From: Paenibacillus daejeonensis DSM 15491
Lineage (GTDB): Bacteria > Bacillota > Bacilli > Paenibacillales > Paenibacillaceae
Assembly (NCBI RefSeq): GCF_000378385.1
Contig: NZ_KB899659.1
Location: 1,205,418-1,269,417, forward strand
Direction: 5' to 3'
Length of the DNA: 64,000 bases
Below the pieces are notes generated by a model that saw only the letters and a program-made list of their open reading frames with translations, was not told the DNA's origin and made no database searches. Below are positions 26,523 to 34,975 of this stretch, one piece after another. How positions within the stretch are numbered: the first letter of the stretch is position 1; the number at the start of each line of letters is the position of its first letter. The position numbers were made by a program, and so were the translations under genes.

Positions 26523-26551
26523 ACTTTAGCGCATTCCGTTATACACGTCAA
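26523..26551 (-). promoter_or_regulatory. Likely metA-metI promoter
   Basis: Minus strand: TTGACG (plus 26546-26551), 17 bp, TAAAGT (plus 26523-26528). It lies about 50 bp upstream of the SAM aptamer. Confidence 0.55.
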
Positions 26552-26667
26552 GACGATTTACACAGAACATATATGGATTGTACCTGATATACCGTCACAT
26601 GAATGCTCCGTGAAGCACCGCGTCCGCTCCTGCCGCATATACTTCAGAAAAGCACTGGCAGCCGGGC

Positions 26668-26696
26668 TTGTCCGCCCCGGGGGATGGAAGTATAAT
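26668..26696 (+). promoter_or_regulatory. corA promoter
   Basis: TTGTCC (26668-26673), 17 bp, TATAAT (26691-26696). It lies 35 bp before the chosen corA ATG, which rules out the longer TTG start at 26668. Confidence 0.75.
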
Positions 26697-26730
26697 CGAA
26701 GAAGGTCATCAGTGGGAGGAGCTGCGAGAG

Positions 26731-27666
26731 ATGAAAATCCGGTGGGTGCAAAATGGCGTGTTTACGGTCGTGGAGGACATCGAGACGGCGCTGGCTCCGC
26801 CTCCTTCGGGCTTCTATTGGGTCGATGCGGATCTTGACGATCTGGTTGTCCTGCAGCCGTTATTCCGGATGCATGACCTGGCGGTTGAGGACTGCCTCAA
26901 CGAAGCCGAGCAGCGACCCAAGATTGAATATTACGACGGCCATTATTTTATTGTCATGAACAGTATCCGCTTCGATGACGAGGAAATTTTCCTGCGCGAG
27001 CTCAATATCTTTTTGGGCCGGCATTATATTATTACGGTCACGGACCAGAAAATCAACGAGCTGCGTTCACTCAAGCCGCTGCTGTGGGAGCATGAGGTTG
27101 ATCATCCCGACCGCTTCCTGTACCATCTGCTCGACCTGGTGGTAGACAATTATTTTCTGGTCGGGGACCGGATTGAGGCCCAGATTGAGAAACTCGAAGA
27201 AGACATTCTGATGCGTACCAAGAAATCACATTTGACCGAAATCATCGGATTGCGAAGCGAGATTCTGTGGCTCAAGAAAACACTCGGGCCGCAGCGCGAG
27301 GTGATTTCGACGCTTCACAAGAAAGAGCTGAAACTGATTGACTCCAAGCTCAATCCGTATTTCAACGACGTCTATGAGAATGCGGTGAAAGTCGTGGAAA
27401 CCTTTGATACGTACCGCGATTTGATGGGAAACTTGCGAGAGGCGTATCAGTCCTCATTGGCCGGCAGGGCCAACGAAATTATGCGCATCTTCACTGCGCT
27501 GACAACCATCTTCATGCCGCTCACCTTTATTACGGGCATCTACGGCATGAACTTTGATTTCATCCCCGGTCTTCATTTCCGCTATGGCGCCTATGTTCTG
27601 ATCGGGATGATGCTGTTCCTCGCGGCCAGCATGTTCTACCTCTTCCGCAAGAAGGATTGGCTGTAG
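26731..27666 (+). CDS. corA: CorA-type magnesium/cobalt transporter
   Basis: A 311-residue divalent-cation channel. A soluble alpha/beta N-terminal domain and a long charged helix (about residues 150-245) precede two C-terminal membrane helices. The signature GMN is in FITGIYGMNFDFIPG, at the end of the first helix; the protein ends with a basic FRKKDWL tail. It forms pentamers in the membrane and admits Mg2+ or Co2+. GGGAGGAG precedes the ATG; a consensus promoter and a terminator flank it, so it is monocistronic. Confidence 0.93.
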   Translation: MKIRWVQNGVFTVVEDIETALAPPPSGFYWVDADLDDLVVLQPLFRMHDLAVEDCLNEAEQRPKIEYYDGHYFIVMNSIRFDDEEIFLRELNIFLGRHYIITVTDQKINELRSLKPLLWEHEVDHPDRFLYHLLDLVVDNYFLVGDRIEAQIEKLEEDILMRTKKSHLTEIIGLRSEILWLKKTLGPQREVISTLHKKELKLIDSKLNPYFNDVYENAVKVVETFDTYRDLMGNLREAYQSSLAGRANEIMRIFTALTTIFMPLTFITGIYGMNFDFIPGLHFRYGAYVLIGMMLFLAASMFYLFRKKDWL

Positions 27667-27671
27667 AATCA

Positions 27672-27696
27672 ACACCTCGTCGCATAGACGAGGTGT
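27672..27696. terminator. Terminator between corA and the MFS gene
   Basis: ACACCTCGTC (27672-27681) pairs with GACGAGGTGT (27687-27696) around GCATA; it separates convergent genes. Confidence 0.8.
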
Positions 27697-27703
27697 TTGC
27701 TAT

Positions 27704-28984
27704 TTAACCACCAATACGCGCTTCAAAGGCCAAGGCCTCCCTGCGCCCCTTCTCCAGACTAACAAACCTGAGAAGTACGATGCCAATGACGAAAAAGGCG
27801 ATCAGCGACAGGATGGCCAACCTGCTCGAGCCGGTCAGTGTGCCGACGATGGAGAATAACAGCGGCCCGGCGACGGACGAGAACTTGCCCGACAAGCTCA
27901 GGAAACCGAAGAACTCCGCCACCTTCGAGGCTGGTACCAGATTGGCATACAGCGAGCGGGCCAACGCCTGGCTGCCGCCCTGCACCAAACCCACCATGAC
28001 GGCCAGTGCATAGAAATACGCGGCATTGGTCATGAAATAACCGAGCGTGACAATGACCATATAGAATAGCAAGGTGGCATAAAGCGCGCGCTTCGCTCCA
28101 GTCCGCGAGGCGAGTTTGCCGAAGGCCAAGGTTGCCGGGAAACCGACAAATTGTGTAATCAGCAGCGCGATAATAAGATGCATCATCTCGATTCCAATGC
28201 CACTGCCGTAGATGGTCGCCATAATGATGACGGTATTAATGCCGTTGTTGAAGAACCAATAGGCAATCATATACTTCAGCAGCTCTGGGAACCGGGCAAT
28301 CCCTCGCATCGTGTCACCGAGCCGGCGCACACCCGTACGTACCACGGAACCAATTCGCTCGCCATGGGCCCTTGGGACGTCCCTCACGTTGCGGAATAGT
28401 GGAATCGAGAACACCAGCCACCAGATGCCAACTGTAGCAAATGCGGCTTGGGTAGCGACCGTCTGGTTTGGAAAGCCAAACATTTCCCAGCCCTGGATCA
28501 TGGCAACGTTGATCGCCAGCAGCACTCCGCCGCCAATGTAACCATAGGCATAGCCTTGACTGCTCACTTCATCGCGCTTGCTCTCCTCAGCCAGCTCCGG
28601 CAGAAGCGCATCATAGAAGGTGTTGCCTGCCGAAAATCCGATGGAGCCGATGATTGCCAGTATGGAAGCCAGCAGCCAGTCGCCTTCTCCCGCCAGTGCC
28701 AAGCCTGAACTGGCAAGCGCCCCCATCAGCATAAAGACGCCGAGAAAACGGACTTTTGCGCCGATATGGTCGGCAATGGCTCCAAGGATCGGCGAGAGAA
28801 TGGCCACACAGAGCATGGCGATCGTCTGGGTATTGGCCCAATAGACCTCTGCCTTGTTGCCTGGCAGATCAATACCGGCAACCGTTTCATAGAACACCGG
28901 CATCACCGCGGCAAGAATTGTCGTCGCGAAGGCCGAGTTGGCAAAGTCATACATTAACCAGCCGCGAATCGCTTTGCGTTTCAC
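27704..28984 (-). CDS. MFS transporter, UMF1/Atg22-like family
   Basis: A 426-residue protein with about 12 membrane helices. The first residues GWLMYDFANSAFATTILAAVMPVFYE are the hallmark of UMF1-family permeases, related to yeast Atg22 (vacuolar amino-acid effluxer). The duplicated MFS layout is clear, with the loop GAIADHIGAKVRFLG after helix 2 and GKLASRTGAKRAL in the second half. The substrate is unknown. It is convergent with corA and divergent from the LysR gene, and stands alone. Confidence 0.85.
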   Translation of the reverse strand: MKRKAIRGWLMYDFANSAFATTILAAVMPVFYETVAGIDLPGNKAEVYWANTQTIAMLCVAILSPILGAIADHIGAKVRFLGVFMLMGALASSGLALAGEGDWLLASILAIIGSIGFSAGNTFYDALLPELAEESKRDEVSSQGYAYGYIGGGVLLAINVAMIQGWEMFGFPNQTVATQAAFATVGIWWLVFSIPLFRNVRDVPRAHGERIGSVVRTGVRRLGDTMRGIARFPELLKYMIAYWFFNNGINTVIIMATIYGSGIGIEMMHLIIALLITQFVGFPATLAFGKLASRTGAKRALYATLLFYMVIVTLGYFMTNAAYFYALAVMVGLVQGGSQALARSLYANLVPASKVAEFFGFLSLSGKFSSVAGPLLFSIVGTLTGSSRLAILSLIAFFVIGIVLLRFVSLEKGRREALAFEARIGG

Positions 28985-29137
28985 CTCACTACCCCTTTCA
29001 TATATTCGAGTTGAACTACCTCTTTATGTACAGCTGGACCAAAACATTCGACGGCGGCTTTGCTTTTCCTCCCTTTATCGTGTTTAAGATTGGGTAAAGA
29101 ATGACCTCGTCCGAGCTACACGGCCAAAGCCCCAGCT

Positions 29138-29166
29138 TTGCCCAATCTCCTGCAATCGCCTATAAT
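29138..29166 (+). promoter_or_regulatory. Promoter of the LysR-PHP operon
   Basis: TTGCCC (29138-29143), 17 bp, TATAAT (29161-29166). Confidence 0.7.
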
Positions 29167-29178
29167 AGAGTATTAGCT

Positions 29179-29194
29179 ACCGTAATTCTACGGT
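29179..29194. promoter_or_regulatory. Inverted repeat downstream of the -10 box
   Basis: ACCGTA-ATTC-TACGGT, a perfect 6-bp inverted repeat just after the expected transcription start. The position suits a repressor, probably the LysR protein itself; that is inferred. Confidence 0.5.
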
Positions 29195-29215
29195 CTTTGA
29201 TCAGGAGGAATGCCG

Positions 29216-30118
29216 ATGAACATCAGCCAGCTCGAAACGCTATTGACCATCTCCCGCACCATGAGCTTTCGCAAGGCAGGCGAACAGCTCAATCTGACCC
29301 AGCCTGCGGTCTCCGCGCAGATGAGAAGCCTCGAGGACGAATTCAAGGTTATCCTGCTTGACCGGAACCAGCCTGTCACGCTCACAGACCAAGGCAAAGT
29401 GTTCCTTGACCATGCCGAGCGCATCCTTGCCATTGTCGCAGAGCTGCGGCAGAAGTTATCCGATCTGAGCGACACCCCACAAGGCCATATTACGCTTGGG
29501 ACGACCGCGACAATCGCCATTCAGATTCTGCCGCGCGTCCTATCGTACTTCCAGGATCAATTCCCACTCATTAAGACGACCATTCATTCCATGCCCTCGT
29601 CTATGGTCATGCCAAGCGTGGAGAACGGCATCGTCGATATTGGCATTACTTATCTGGGTGAACGCAATCCTAACCTGGAATCCTCCATTCTCTACTATGA
29701 TACATATGAACTGGTGGTCTCTAGCGACCACGAACTGAGTCATCTTAAGCATACGACCGTTGACCGACTCAAAGACCTGCCGTTTATTATGCTCTCACCG
29801 GATACGCTTGGCCGCCGCTTTATTGATCAGATGTTCCGCAAGTACAATATCGAGCCCAATATTGTCATGGAGTTATCCAGCAGTGAGGAAGTCAAACGGA
29901 TGGTCGAGATTAATCTCGGGGCAGCTGTTGTGTCCAAGCTTTCGATTGCCAAGGAGCTTGGTCTGGGTACACTAAAGATGATCAAGGTCAATGAGCTGGA
30001 GCTCAGCCACCCCGTAGGCGTCATTTACAAATCCGGGCGTTATCTCAATTCAGCCATGCAGCAGTTCCTGAGCGACCTCAAAGGCATGCCCGAGGACCAA
30101 TTTATCAGCACGGAATAA
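29216..30118 (+). CDS. LysR-family transcriptional regulator
   Basis: A 300-residue LysR regulator. The N-terminal helix-turn-helix is MNISQLETLLTISRTMSFRKAGEQLNLTQPAVSAQMRSLE; the effector-binding domain begins near residue 90 (GHITLGTTATIAIQILPRVL). It resembles CysL/CbbR-type regulators by general pattern, but the ligand cannot be told. I use the second ATG (29216), 7 bp after AGGAGG; the ATG at 29210 is too close to it. The PHP-phosphatase gene follows by 24 bp, so they are probably cotranscribed. Confidence 0.9.
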   Translation: MNISQLETLLTISRTMSFRKAGEQLNLTQPAVSAQMRSLEDEFKVILLDRNQPVTLTDQGKVFLDHAERILAIVAELRQKLSDLSDTPQGHITLGTTATIAIQILPRVLSYFQDQFPLIKTTIHSMPSSMVMPSVENGIVDIGITYLGERNPNLESSILYYDTYELVVSSDHELSHLKHTTVDRLKDLPFIMLSPDTLGRRFIDQMFRKYNIEPNIVMELSSSEEVKRMVEINLGAAVVSKLSIAKELGLGTLKMIKVNELELSHPVGVIYKSGRYLNSAMQQFLSDLKGMPEDQFISTE

Positions 30119-30142
30119 GACGATGGAACAGGAGGAATCGCC

Positions 30143-30955
30143 ATGAAATTTGATCTTCACACCCATCACCTTCGCTGCGGACACGCAGAGGGGGCTATTG
30201 AGGATTATATTCTTGCCGCAATTGAAGCCGGGCTTCAAGTCATCGGCATTTCTGATCATTCACCCTACTTTGCCAGCGCCGAGGATCAACCCCACCCTTA
30301 TATTGCGATGGGCAAGAGCCATTTTCAGAGCTACATCGACGAGGTGTTAGCCTTAAAGGCCCAATATGCCGACCGAATTGAAGTTTTGCTGGGCGTCGAG
30401 TCTGATTTTTTCCCGGAACACCTGGACATCTATCGCCAGTCTTACGCCGCTTATCCCTTTGACTATATTATCGGCTCCGTCCATCAGACGAAGGGCGTCA
30501 GCATTTTTAACCGAAACCGCTGGAAAGGGCTCGACGAAGCTGCCAAAATCGAGCACAAAGAGCATTACTATGAGTTGATCCGTCAGTCGGCCCGGAGCGG
30601 ACTCTTCCAGATCCTTGGCCATATCGATGCGATGAAGGGGTATTATCCGGCGTTCTCCGCAATTCCTGCAGCGTCCGCTATTGATGCGACGCTGGCCACG
30701 ATTGCGGAATGTGGAGTCGCCATTGAGATTAATACGTCTGGCGGCACCAAAGATGTCGGTGGCTGGTATCCGTCCGACGAAATTCTTGAGCGGGCTTTCC
30801 ATTACGGGGTTCAGGTTACCTTTGGCTCGGATGCTCACAACCCTTGCCGGATCGGCGAGGACTGGGAGCTGGTGCGCGCCAGGCTGAGGGAGATTGGTTA
30901 CCGGGAGTGGGTGTTCTACCGCCAGCAGCAGCCTGTTGTGGTGCCGCTGGATTAG
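30143..30955 (+). CDS. PHP-domain phosphatase (histidinol-phosphatase HisJ-like)
   Basis: A 270-residue PHP-family metallophosphatase. The metal ligands are in DLHTHHLRCGHAEG (HxH pair), ISDHSPY, GVESDF, LGHIDAM and FGSDAHNP. This matches HisJ-type histidinol-phosphate phosphatases (last-but-one step in histidine synthesis), though other PHP phosphatases share the motifs. No his genes are near; it lies behind a LysR gene, so a different small phosphorylated substrate remains possible. ACAGGAGG precedes the ATG. A terminator follows. Confidence 0.82.
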   Translation: MKFDLHTHHLRCGHAEGAIEDYILAAIEAGLQVIGISDHSPYFASAEDQPHPYIAMGKSHFQSYIDEVLALKAQYADRIEVLLGVESDFFPEHLDIYRQSYAAYPFDYIIGSVHQTKGVSIFNRNRWKGLDEAAKIEHKEHYYELIRQSARSGLFQILGHIDAMKGYYPAFSAIPAASAIDATLATIAECGVAIEINTSGGTKDVGGWYPSDEILERAFHYGVQVTFGSDAHNPCRIGEDWELVRARLREIGYREWVFYRQQQPVVVPLD

Positions 30956-30967
30956 CGCAAAAAAAAT

Positions 30968-30987
30968 GGACCCGCCTCGGCGGGTCC
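30968..30987 (+). terminator. Terminator after the PHP gene
   Basis: GGACCCG (30968-30974) pairs with CGGGTCC (30981-30987). The U-run on the plus strand is weak. Confidence 0.6.
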
Positions 30988-31066
30988 CAATAGTTTATAT
31001 AAAAAAAAGGGGGTCTTGTTTATTATAATAGCCGATCATTGTGAACGAACGATAACAGCAATATTT

Positions 31067-31083
31067 CATTTGTGTAACAAATG
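31067..31083. promoter_or_regulatory. Palindrome upstream of the EamA gene
   Basis: CATTTGT-GTA-ACAAATG, a perfect 7-bp inverted repeat 27 bp before the start codon and about 40 bp after a TATAAT at 31024-31029. Likely operator; regulator unknown. Confidence 0.45.
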
Positions 31084-31109
31084 CTAACGAGACGAGGAAT
31101 GATGAGATC

Positions 31110-31958
31110 ATGTGGATGTTGGTTGCCGTCGGCAGCGCCTTTATTTTTGGCTTAGCAGGTCTGGCGATGAAGATTTCACAAATGCGGGGCGGGTCCAACG
31201 CCGCGCTCTTGCTTGCGCTCTATATTAGCGGTACGGTAGGTTTTGCCGTCCATGGCGCTGTCAGCGGATCGTTAGCCGGTCTCTTCGCAGACTGGCGTAT
31301 ATGGGTTGCAGGCGCCGTCATCGGCGCAGGCTCGGCCTGGGGCAATGCCGTATTTATGAAAGCACTCGCCTATGGCCCCGCCTCATTAACTTCACCACTC
31401 GTCAATATGAACATTATTCTTGTGATTCTAATGGGAACCTGGGTATATCATGAGCCAATCACGAGAGGAGAATTATCAGGTGTCGCTTTGCTTCTGTTGG
31501 CGGTTGTCCTGATTGCTATTCGACGTAAAGAGTCGTACACCATTAAGGAGAGAACATGGGGGCTGTACGTTGCAGCAGGCATCTTTCTCTTCAGTCTCCG
31601 CAACGGCGGGCTTAAAGTAACCGAAGAATTACAGCTGGATGGTACCTTGATCCTGCTGGCTGCATATCTATTGTCTGCGCTGTGGTTTTTGCCGCCGATT
31701 CTCCGTGAGCAGGATGTGACTGCACGGCGTACTGGCTGGCGGTGGGGACTGTTGGCGGGTGTATTCTCTTATGGGGGACTACAGCTGTATGCAATGGCGC
31801 TCGCGACGGGCAAGGCAAGTCTGGCTGCCCCGATTTTTGCCACCAACGCGCTGGTTATCGCCCTCGGGGCCATTCTGATTTACAAAGAACGTCTGACGCC
31901 CTTGCAAACTGCTGCTTTTGTGTGCACAATGGCCGGGCTGATTATTATCCGCCTCTAG
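31110..31958 (+). CDS. EamA/DMT-family transporter
   Basis: A 282-residue integral membrane protein with ten predicted helices in two EamA repeats (about residues 1-138 and 150-282). Each half ends in a characteristic helix pair, such as PLVNMNIILVILMGTWVYHEP and PIFATNALVIALGAILIYKERL. Members of the family export amino acids, nucleobases or other metabolites; the substrate here is unknown. Its stop TAG shares the palindrome CTAG (31955-31958) with the stop of the convergent gene. The start ATG has only a weak AGGA upstream. Confidence 0.85.
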   Translation: MWMLVAVGSAFIFGLAGLAMKISQMRGGSNAALLLALYISGTVGFAVHGAVSGSLAGLFADWRIWVAGAVIGAGSAWGNAVFMKALAYGPASLTSPLVNMNIILVILMGTWVYHEPITRGELSGVALLLLAVVLIAIRRKESYTIKERTWGLYVAAGIFLFSLRNGGLKVTEELQLDGTLILLAAYLLSALWFLPPILREQDVTARRTGWRWGLLAGVFSYGGLQLYAMALATGKASLAAPIFATNALVIALGAILIYKERLTPLQTAAFVCTMAGLIIIRL

Positions 31959-32794
31959 CCCTTCTCGCCCGGTCGGCCGAACCAACGCTTCACAGCCTGC
32001 ATGGAGCCGATTTTGCGGCCAGCAGACAATCGCAACCGTTTCAGCCAGGAGAGGCGAAGCATGGCTCCCCAGCCATCGTATCTGCCATCTACCTTGCCTA
32101 CCAGCTCATGCAGCTCGCCTACCCGTTCGTTGACCGTTTCCAGCCGTACATCCTCCCACCTGCTCACAACGAGGGAGTACGGGTACCCGGGCCGTTCCTC
32201 GGGCACCTTGCCGTCCTCTACCGTGTAACCCAGCCCCTCAACCGCCTGCTTCATCGCGCTGCGGTCTTCGTCTTGCTTGAACAACAGCCAGTGATAGACA
32301 TGACGCGGGCGTTCGATATGATCTCCCTTATGAATAAGTGCGTATACCATCTGAGCATTATGAATGTACATTTCCTCCAGGGCATCCGGCAGCAGATAGC
32401 GATAGAAGGACCAGTCCGAGTCTGGTTTGCTGTAATAGACGATTCCAGAATCCCGGAACAAGGAACGAAGCTCACGCTGCTTCTCATGCTGGTCCTGGTG
32501 AGGTGGTGTATAATAATAGAATTCCAGCCGTTTGGCCGTATTGATTCGGCCAATATAGACGGCCTTCATAGACGCCTCCGCAGCTTCCTCGAGCTGCGAC
32601 TCCAGTCGCTCCAGCACGCGCACGGCCTCTCGTCTGTCCTTATGCTCGGACATGAGCTGCATTAGGTTTACTGTTGCAGATAATAGCTCGGTATGGCCTG
32701 GGGGTGGTGATTGCTCGCGCCAAGCCAAATTAACGAGTATGCGCATCTGCTCCCGATCGGTCCGCCGTTCAAAAAATCCCCAATTTTCGGCCAT
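31955..32794 (-). CDS. DUF695 / RraB-like domain protein
   Basis: A 279-residue soluble protein. The middle part (about residues 70-170: RLEFYYYTPPHQDQ, DWSFYRYLLPDALEEMY, HNAQMVYALIHKGD) looks like DUF695; the following part (HVYHWLLFKQDEDRSAMKQAVEGLGY, about 170-220) resembles the RraB fold. In proteobacteria RraB inhibits RNase E; Paenibacillus-type bacteria do not need to have that target. The last about 50 residues are basic. It has no operon partners. Family match is from memory. Confidence 0.65.
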   Translation of the reverse strand: MAENWGFFERRTDREQMRILVNLAWREQSPPPGHTELLSATVNLMQLMSEHKDRREAVRVLERLESQLEEAAEASMKAVYIGRINTAKRLEFYYYTPPHQDQHEKQRELRSLFRDSGIVYYSKPDSDWSFYRYLLPDALEEMYIHNAQMVYALIHKGDHIERPRHVYHWLLFKQDEDRSAMKQAVEGLGYTVEDGKVPEERPGYPYSLVVSRWEDVRLETVNERVGELHELVGKVDGRYDGWGAMLRLSWLKRLRLSAGRKIGSMQAVKRWFGRPGEKG

Positions 32795-32851
32795 GACGAT
32801 CCCCTCCCTTCTGCGCTTTTTAGAGGTTGTTCGTATTGTCCGCCAGTCTTA

Positions 32852-34246
32852 CTAATTCTCGGCAGGATGCACCATATCCTCTGCCCGGACCACTTGATCA
32901 AACTTCTCTGCACTGATTAGTCCGCTCGCGATTGCCGCCTCTCGAAGCGTTATCCCTTCCAAGTGCGCTTTTTTGGCAATCGTTGCTGCATTCTCATAAC
33001 CGATATGCGGATTAAGGGCAGTGACCAGCATCAGCGACTCGCTGAGCAGCTCTGCAATTCGCGTTTCATTGGCCTCGATACCGCTGGCGCAATGCCGGTC
33101 GAAGGAACGAATGCCATCTGCCAGCAACCGTACCGATTGCAAGAAATTGTAGATGATCACTGGCTTGAATACGTTCAACTCAAAATTGCCCTGACTAGCC
33201 GCAAACCCGATTGCCGCATCGTTCCCCATTACTTGGCACACAATCATCGTAAGGGCTTCACTCTGGGTCGGGTTGACTTTGCCCGGCATAATGGAGCTCC
33301 CCGGTTCATTGGCTGGAATCGTCAGCTCGCCGATGCCGCAGCGGGGGCCACTGGCCAGCCAGCGGACATCGTTGGCAATTTTCATCAGATCGGCTGCCAA
33401 CGCTTTGAGCGCGCCGTGCGCGAAGACCAGCTCGTCATGACTGGTCAGAGCATGGAACTTGTTGTCGGCGCTGCGGAAGTGTCCCCCTGTTCGCTCGCTG
33501 ATCAGTGCTGCCGTGCGTTCACCGAAGCCTGCAGGACTGTTGAGACCTGTTCCGACCGCCGTTCCGCCAATCGCCAGCTCCGCCAATTCTTCCTTGCTGG
33601 TGCGGATCATCCGGGCAGCTTTCTTAAGCATCTGTACCCATCCACTGATTTCTTGACCCAGCGTGAGTGGTGTAGCATCCTGCAAATGCGTGCGTCCAAT
33701 CTTAATAATGGACTGAAAAGCAGCACGCTTGCCTTCAAGTGTTGCAGTCAAGCCCTCAAGAGCTGGCAGCAGTTGTTCTTCTATCGCCAGACTGCCTGCG
33801 ATATGCATGGCGGTCGGAAACGTGTCATTGGAGCTCTGTGATCGATTTACATGGTCATTGGGATGAATTGTACCGGGGCTGCCTGCTGCCTCTAACAGTT
33901 GGTTGGCCCGGCGCGCAATGACCTCATTGAGGTTCATATTGGTTTGCGTGCCGCTCCCGGTCTGCCAGACGGACAAAGGAAACTCATCTTCCCAACGCCC
34001 CTGCAGGATCTCCTCTGCTGCTTCTGCTATGCGATCAGCCAGATCGCCCTCCAACGTCTGGAGCTCTTTATTGGCTTTGGCGGCGCTCTGCTTCAGTATC
34101 GCCATGGCATGAATCAGCTCTCGGGGCATGCGTTCACTGCCAATTTGGAAGTTATGACGGCTTCTTTCGGTCTGCGCTCCCCACAACCGTTCCTGGGGGA
34201 CGCCGATCTCGCCCATCGAATCCTTTTCGATCCTTTGCTTCATCAT
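32852..34246 (-). CDS. fumC: Fumarate hydratase, class II
   Basis: A 464-residue oxygen-stable fumarase that converts fumarate and malate in the TCA cycle. Motifs: [19 protein letters not shown] near the start, [50 protein letters not shown] and the signature [22 protein letters not shown] lies 6 bp before the ATG at 34246. It is divergent from the HxlR regulator gene; both start sites share a 207-bp region. It works together with sdhCAB coded 2 kb away. Confidence 0.97.
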   Translation of the reverse strand: MMKQRIEKDSMGEIGVPQERLWGAQTERSRHNFQIGSERMPRELIHAMAILKQSAAKANKELQTLEGDLADRIAEAAEEILQGRWEDEFPLSVWQTGSGTQTNMNLNEVIARRANQLLEAAGSPGTIHPNDHVNRSQSSNDTFPTAMHIAGSLAIEEQLLPALEGLTATLEGKRAAFQSIIKIGRTHLQDATPLTLGQEISGWVQMLKKAARMIRTSKEELAELAIGGTAVGTGLNSPAGFGERTAALISERTGGHFRSADNKFHALTSHDELVFAHGALKALAADLMKIANDVRWLASGPRCGIGELTIPANEPGSSIMPGKVNPTQSEALTMIVCQVMGNDAAIGFAASQGNFELNVFKPVIIYNFLQSVRLLADGIRSFDRHCASGIEANETRIAELLSESLMLVTALNPHIGYENAATIAKKAHLEGITLREAAIASGLISAEKFDQVVRAEDMVHPAEN

Positions 34247-34422
34247 AAAACGCCTCCTATCCTGGGTTTCACCTGTCTATTGCTAGTCTAAACCTTTGAT
34301 CTGCTTGCATCAACTTACCCCTACTTAACCGATTCAAACAGCTTTATAAAGGTTAGTATATATATATTAAGCAGTTTATTATGTTTTTACAAATTTGCCT
34401 TACGTTTTGGGGGCCGGCGTGT

Positions 34423-34435
34423 TACAATAGTTGTA
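34423..34435. promoter_or_regulatory. Palindrome over the -10 box of the HxlR gene
   Basis: TACAA-TAG-TTGTA, perfect 5-bp arms, overlapping a TACAAT -10 element (TTACGT at 34400-34405 is a weak -35, spacing 17). Expected for autorepression. Confidence 0.5.
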
Positions 34436-34453
34436 TAAAGTGGGGTGATATCT

Positions 34454-34762
34454 GTGGACTATTCAAAAATGTGTCCGAAGTATGAATCCGCGGCGGAGAT
34501 TCTCTGCAAAAAGTGGACGGGTCTTATCATCCGGGTTCTGCTGGACGGGCCCAAACGGTTTAAAGAAATGAAGGAACAGATCCCTGATATGAGTGACAAA
34601 ATGCTGACGGACCGCATGAAGGAGCTCGAGACCATGGATATCGTGAAGCGGACGGTCTATCCTGAGATGCCGGTCCGCATCGAATATGAATTGACAGACA
34701 AAGGACGCGGTCTGGAGCCCGTCATTCAATCCATTCAAGGCTGGGGAGAACATTGGATGTGA
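34454..34762 (+). CDS. HxlR-family regulator, YodB/CatR-like redox sensor
   Basis: A 102-residue winged-helix protein. The core GPKRFKEMKEQIPDMSDKML then TDRMKELE is close to Bacillus YodB, as is the start YSKMCPKYESA with an N-terminal Cys at the place of the redox-active Cys6 of YodB. There is a second Cys in EILCKKWTGLII. YodB and CatR repress quinone- and diamide-detoxifying genes until the Cys is modified. I chose the GTG at 34454, behind GGGGTG; a GTG at 34445 overlaps this site. The regulated gene may be itself or the divergent fumC. Confidence 0.82.
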   Translation: MDYSKMCPKYESAAEILCKKWTGLIIRVLLDGPKRFKEMKEQIPDMSDKMLTDRMKELETMDIVKRTVYPEMPVRIEYELTDKGRGLEPVIQSIQGWGEHWM

Positions 34763-34785
34763 CCCTCCGCCTCCTGCCATAAGCA

Positions 34786-34823
34786 AGCCCATGCCCTCGT
34801 CAGAGCTGACAGCGGCATGGGCT
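34786..34823 (+). terminator. Terminator of the HxlR gene
   Basis: AGCCCATGCC (34786-34795) pairs with GGCATGGGCT (34814-34823), followed by TTTTT. Confidence 0.9.
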
Positions 34824-34975
34824 TTTTACTGTGCCCCGCCCATTAGATTTTGCTCAGCAACCCTGTATCCGACCCTGCGCTTGATAGAAACCCGCCGAAT
34901 TGGTTTATAAAGAGGAAGGGTACGGATTGATGAACATCAAGAGTACTGATGCTATCGGGAAGGGACGGATGTTGC

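Noticed and set aside
26668-26730. N-terminal extension of CorA from a TTG codon
   Set aside because: The extension contains the corA promoter hexamers, so it cannot be in the mRNA start region.
31742-32665. 307-codon plus-strand frame across the EamA gene end and the DUF695 gene
   Set aside because: Overlaps two well-supported genes in other frames and lacks a ribosome site.
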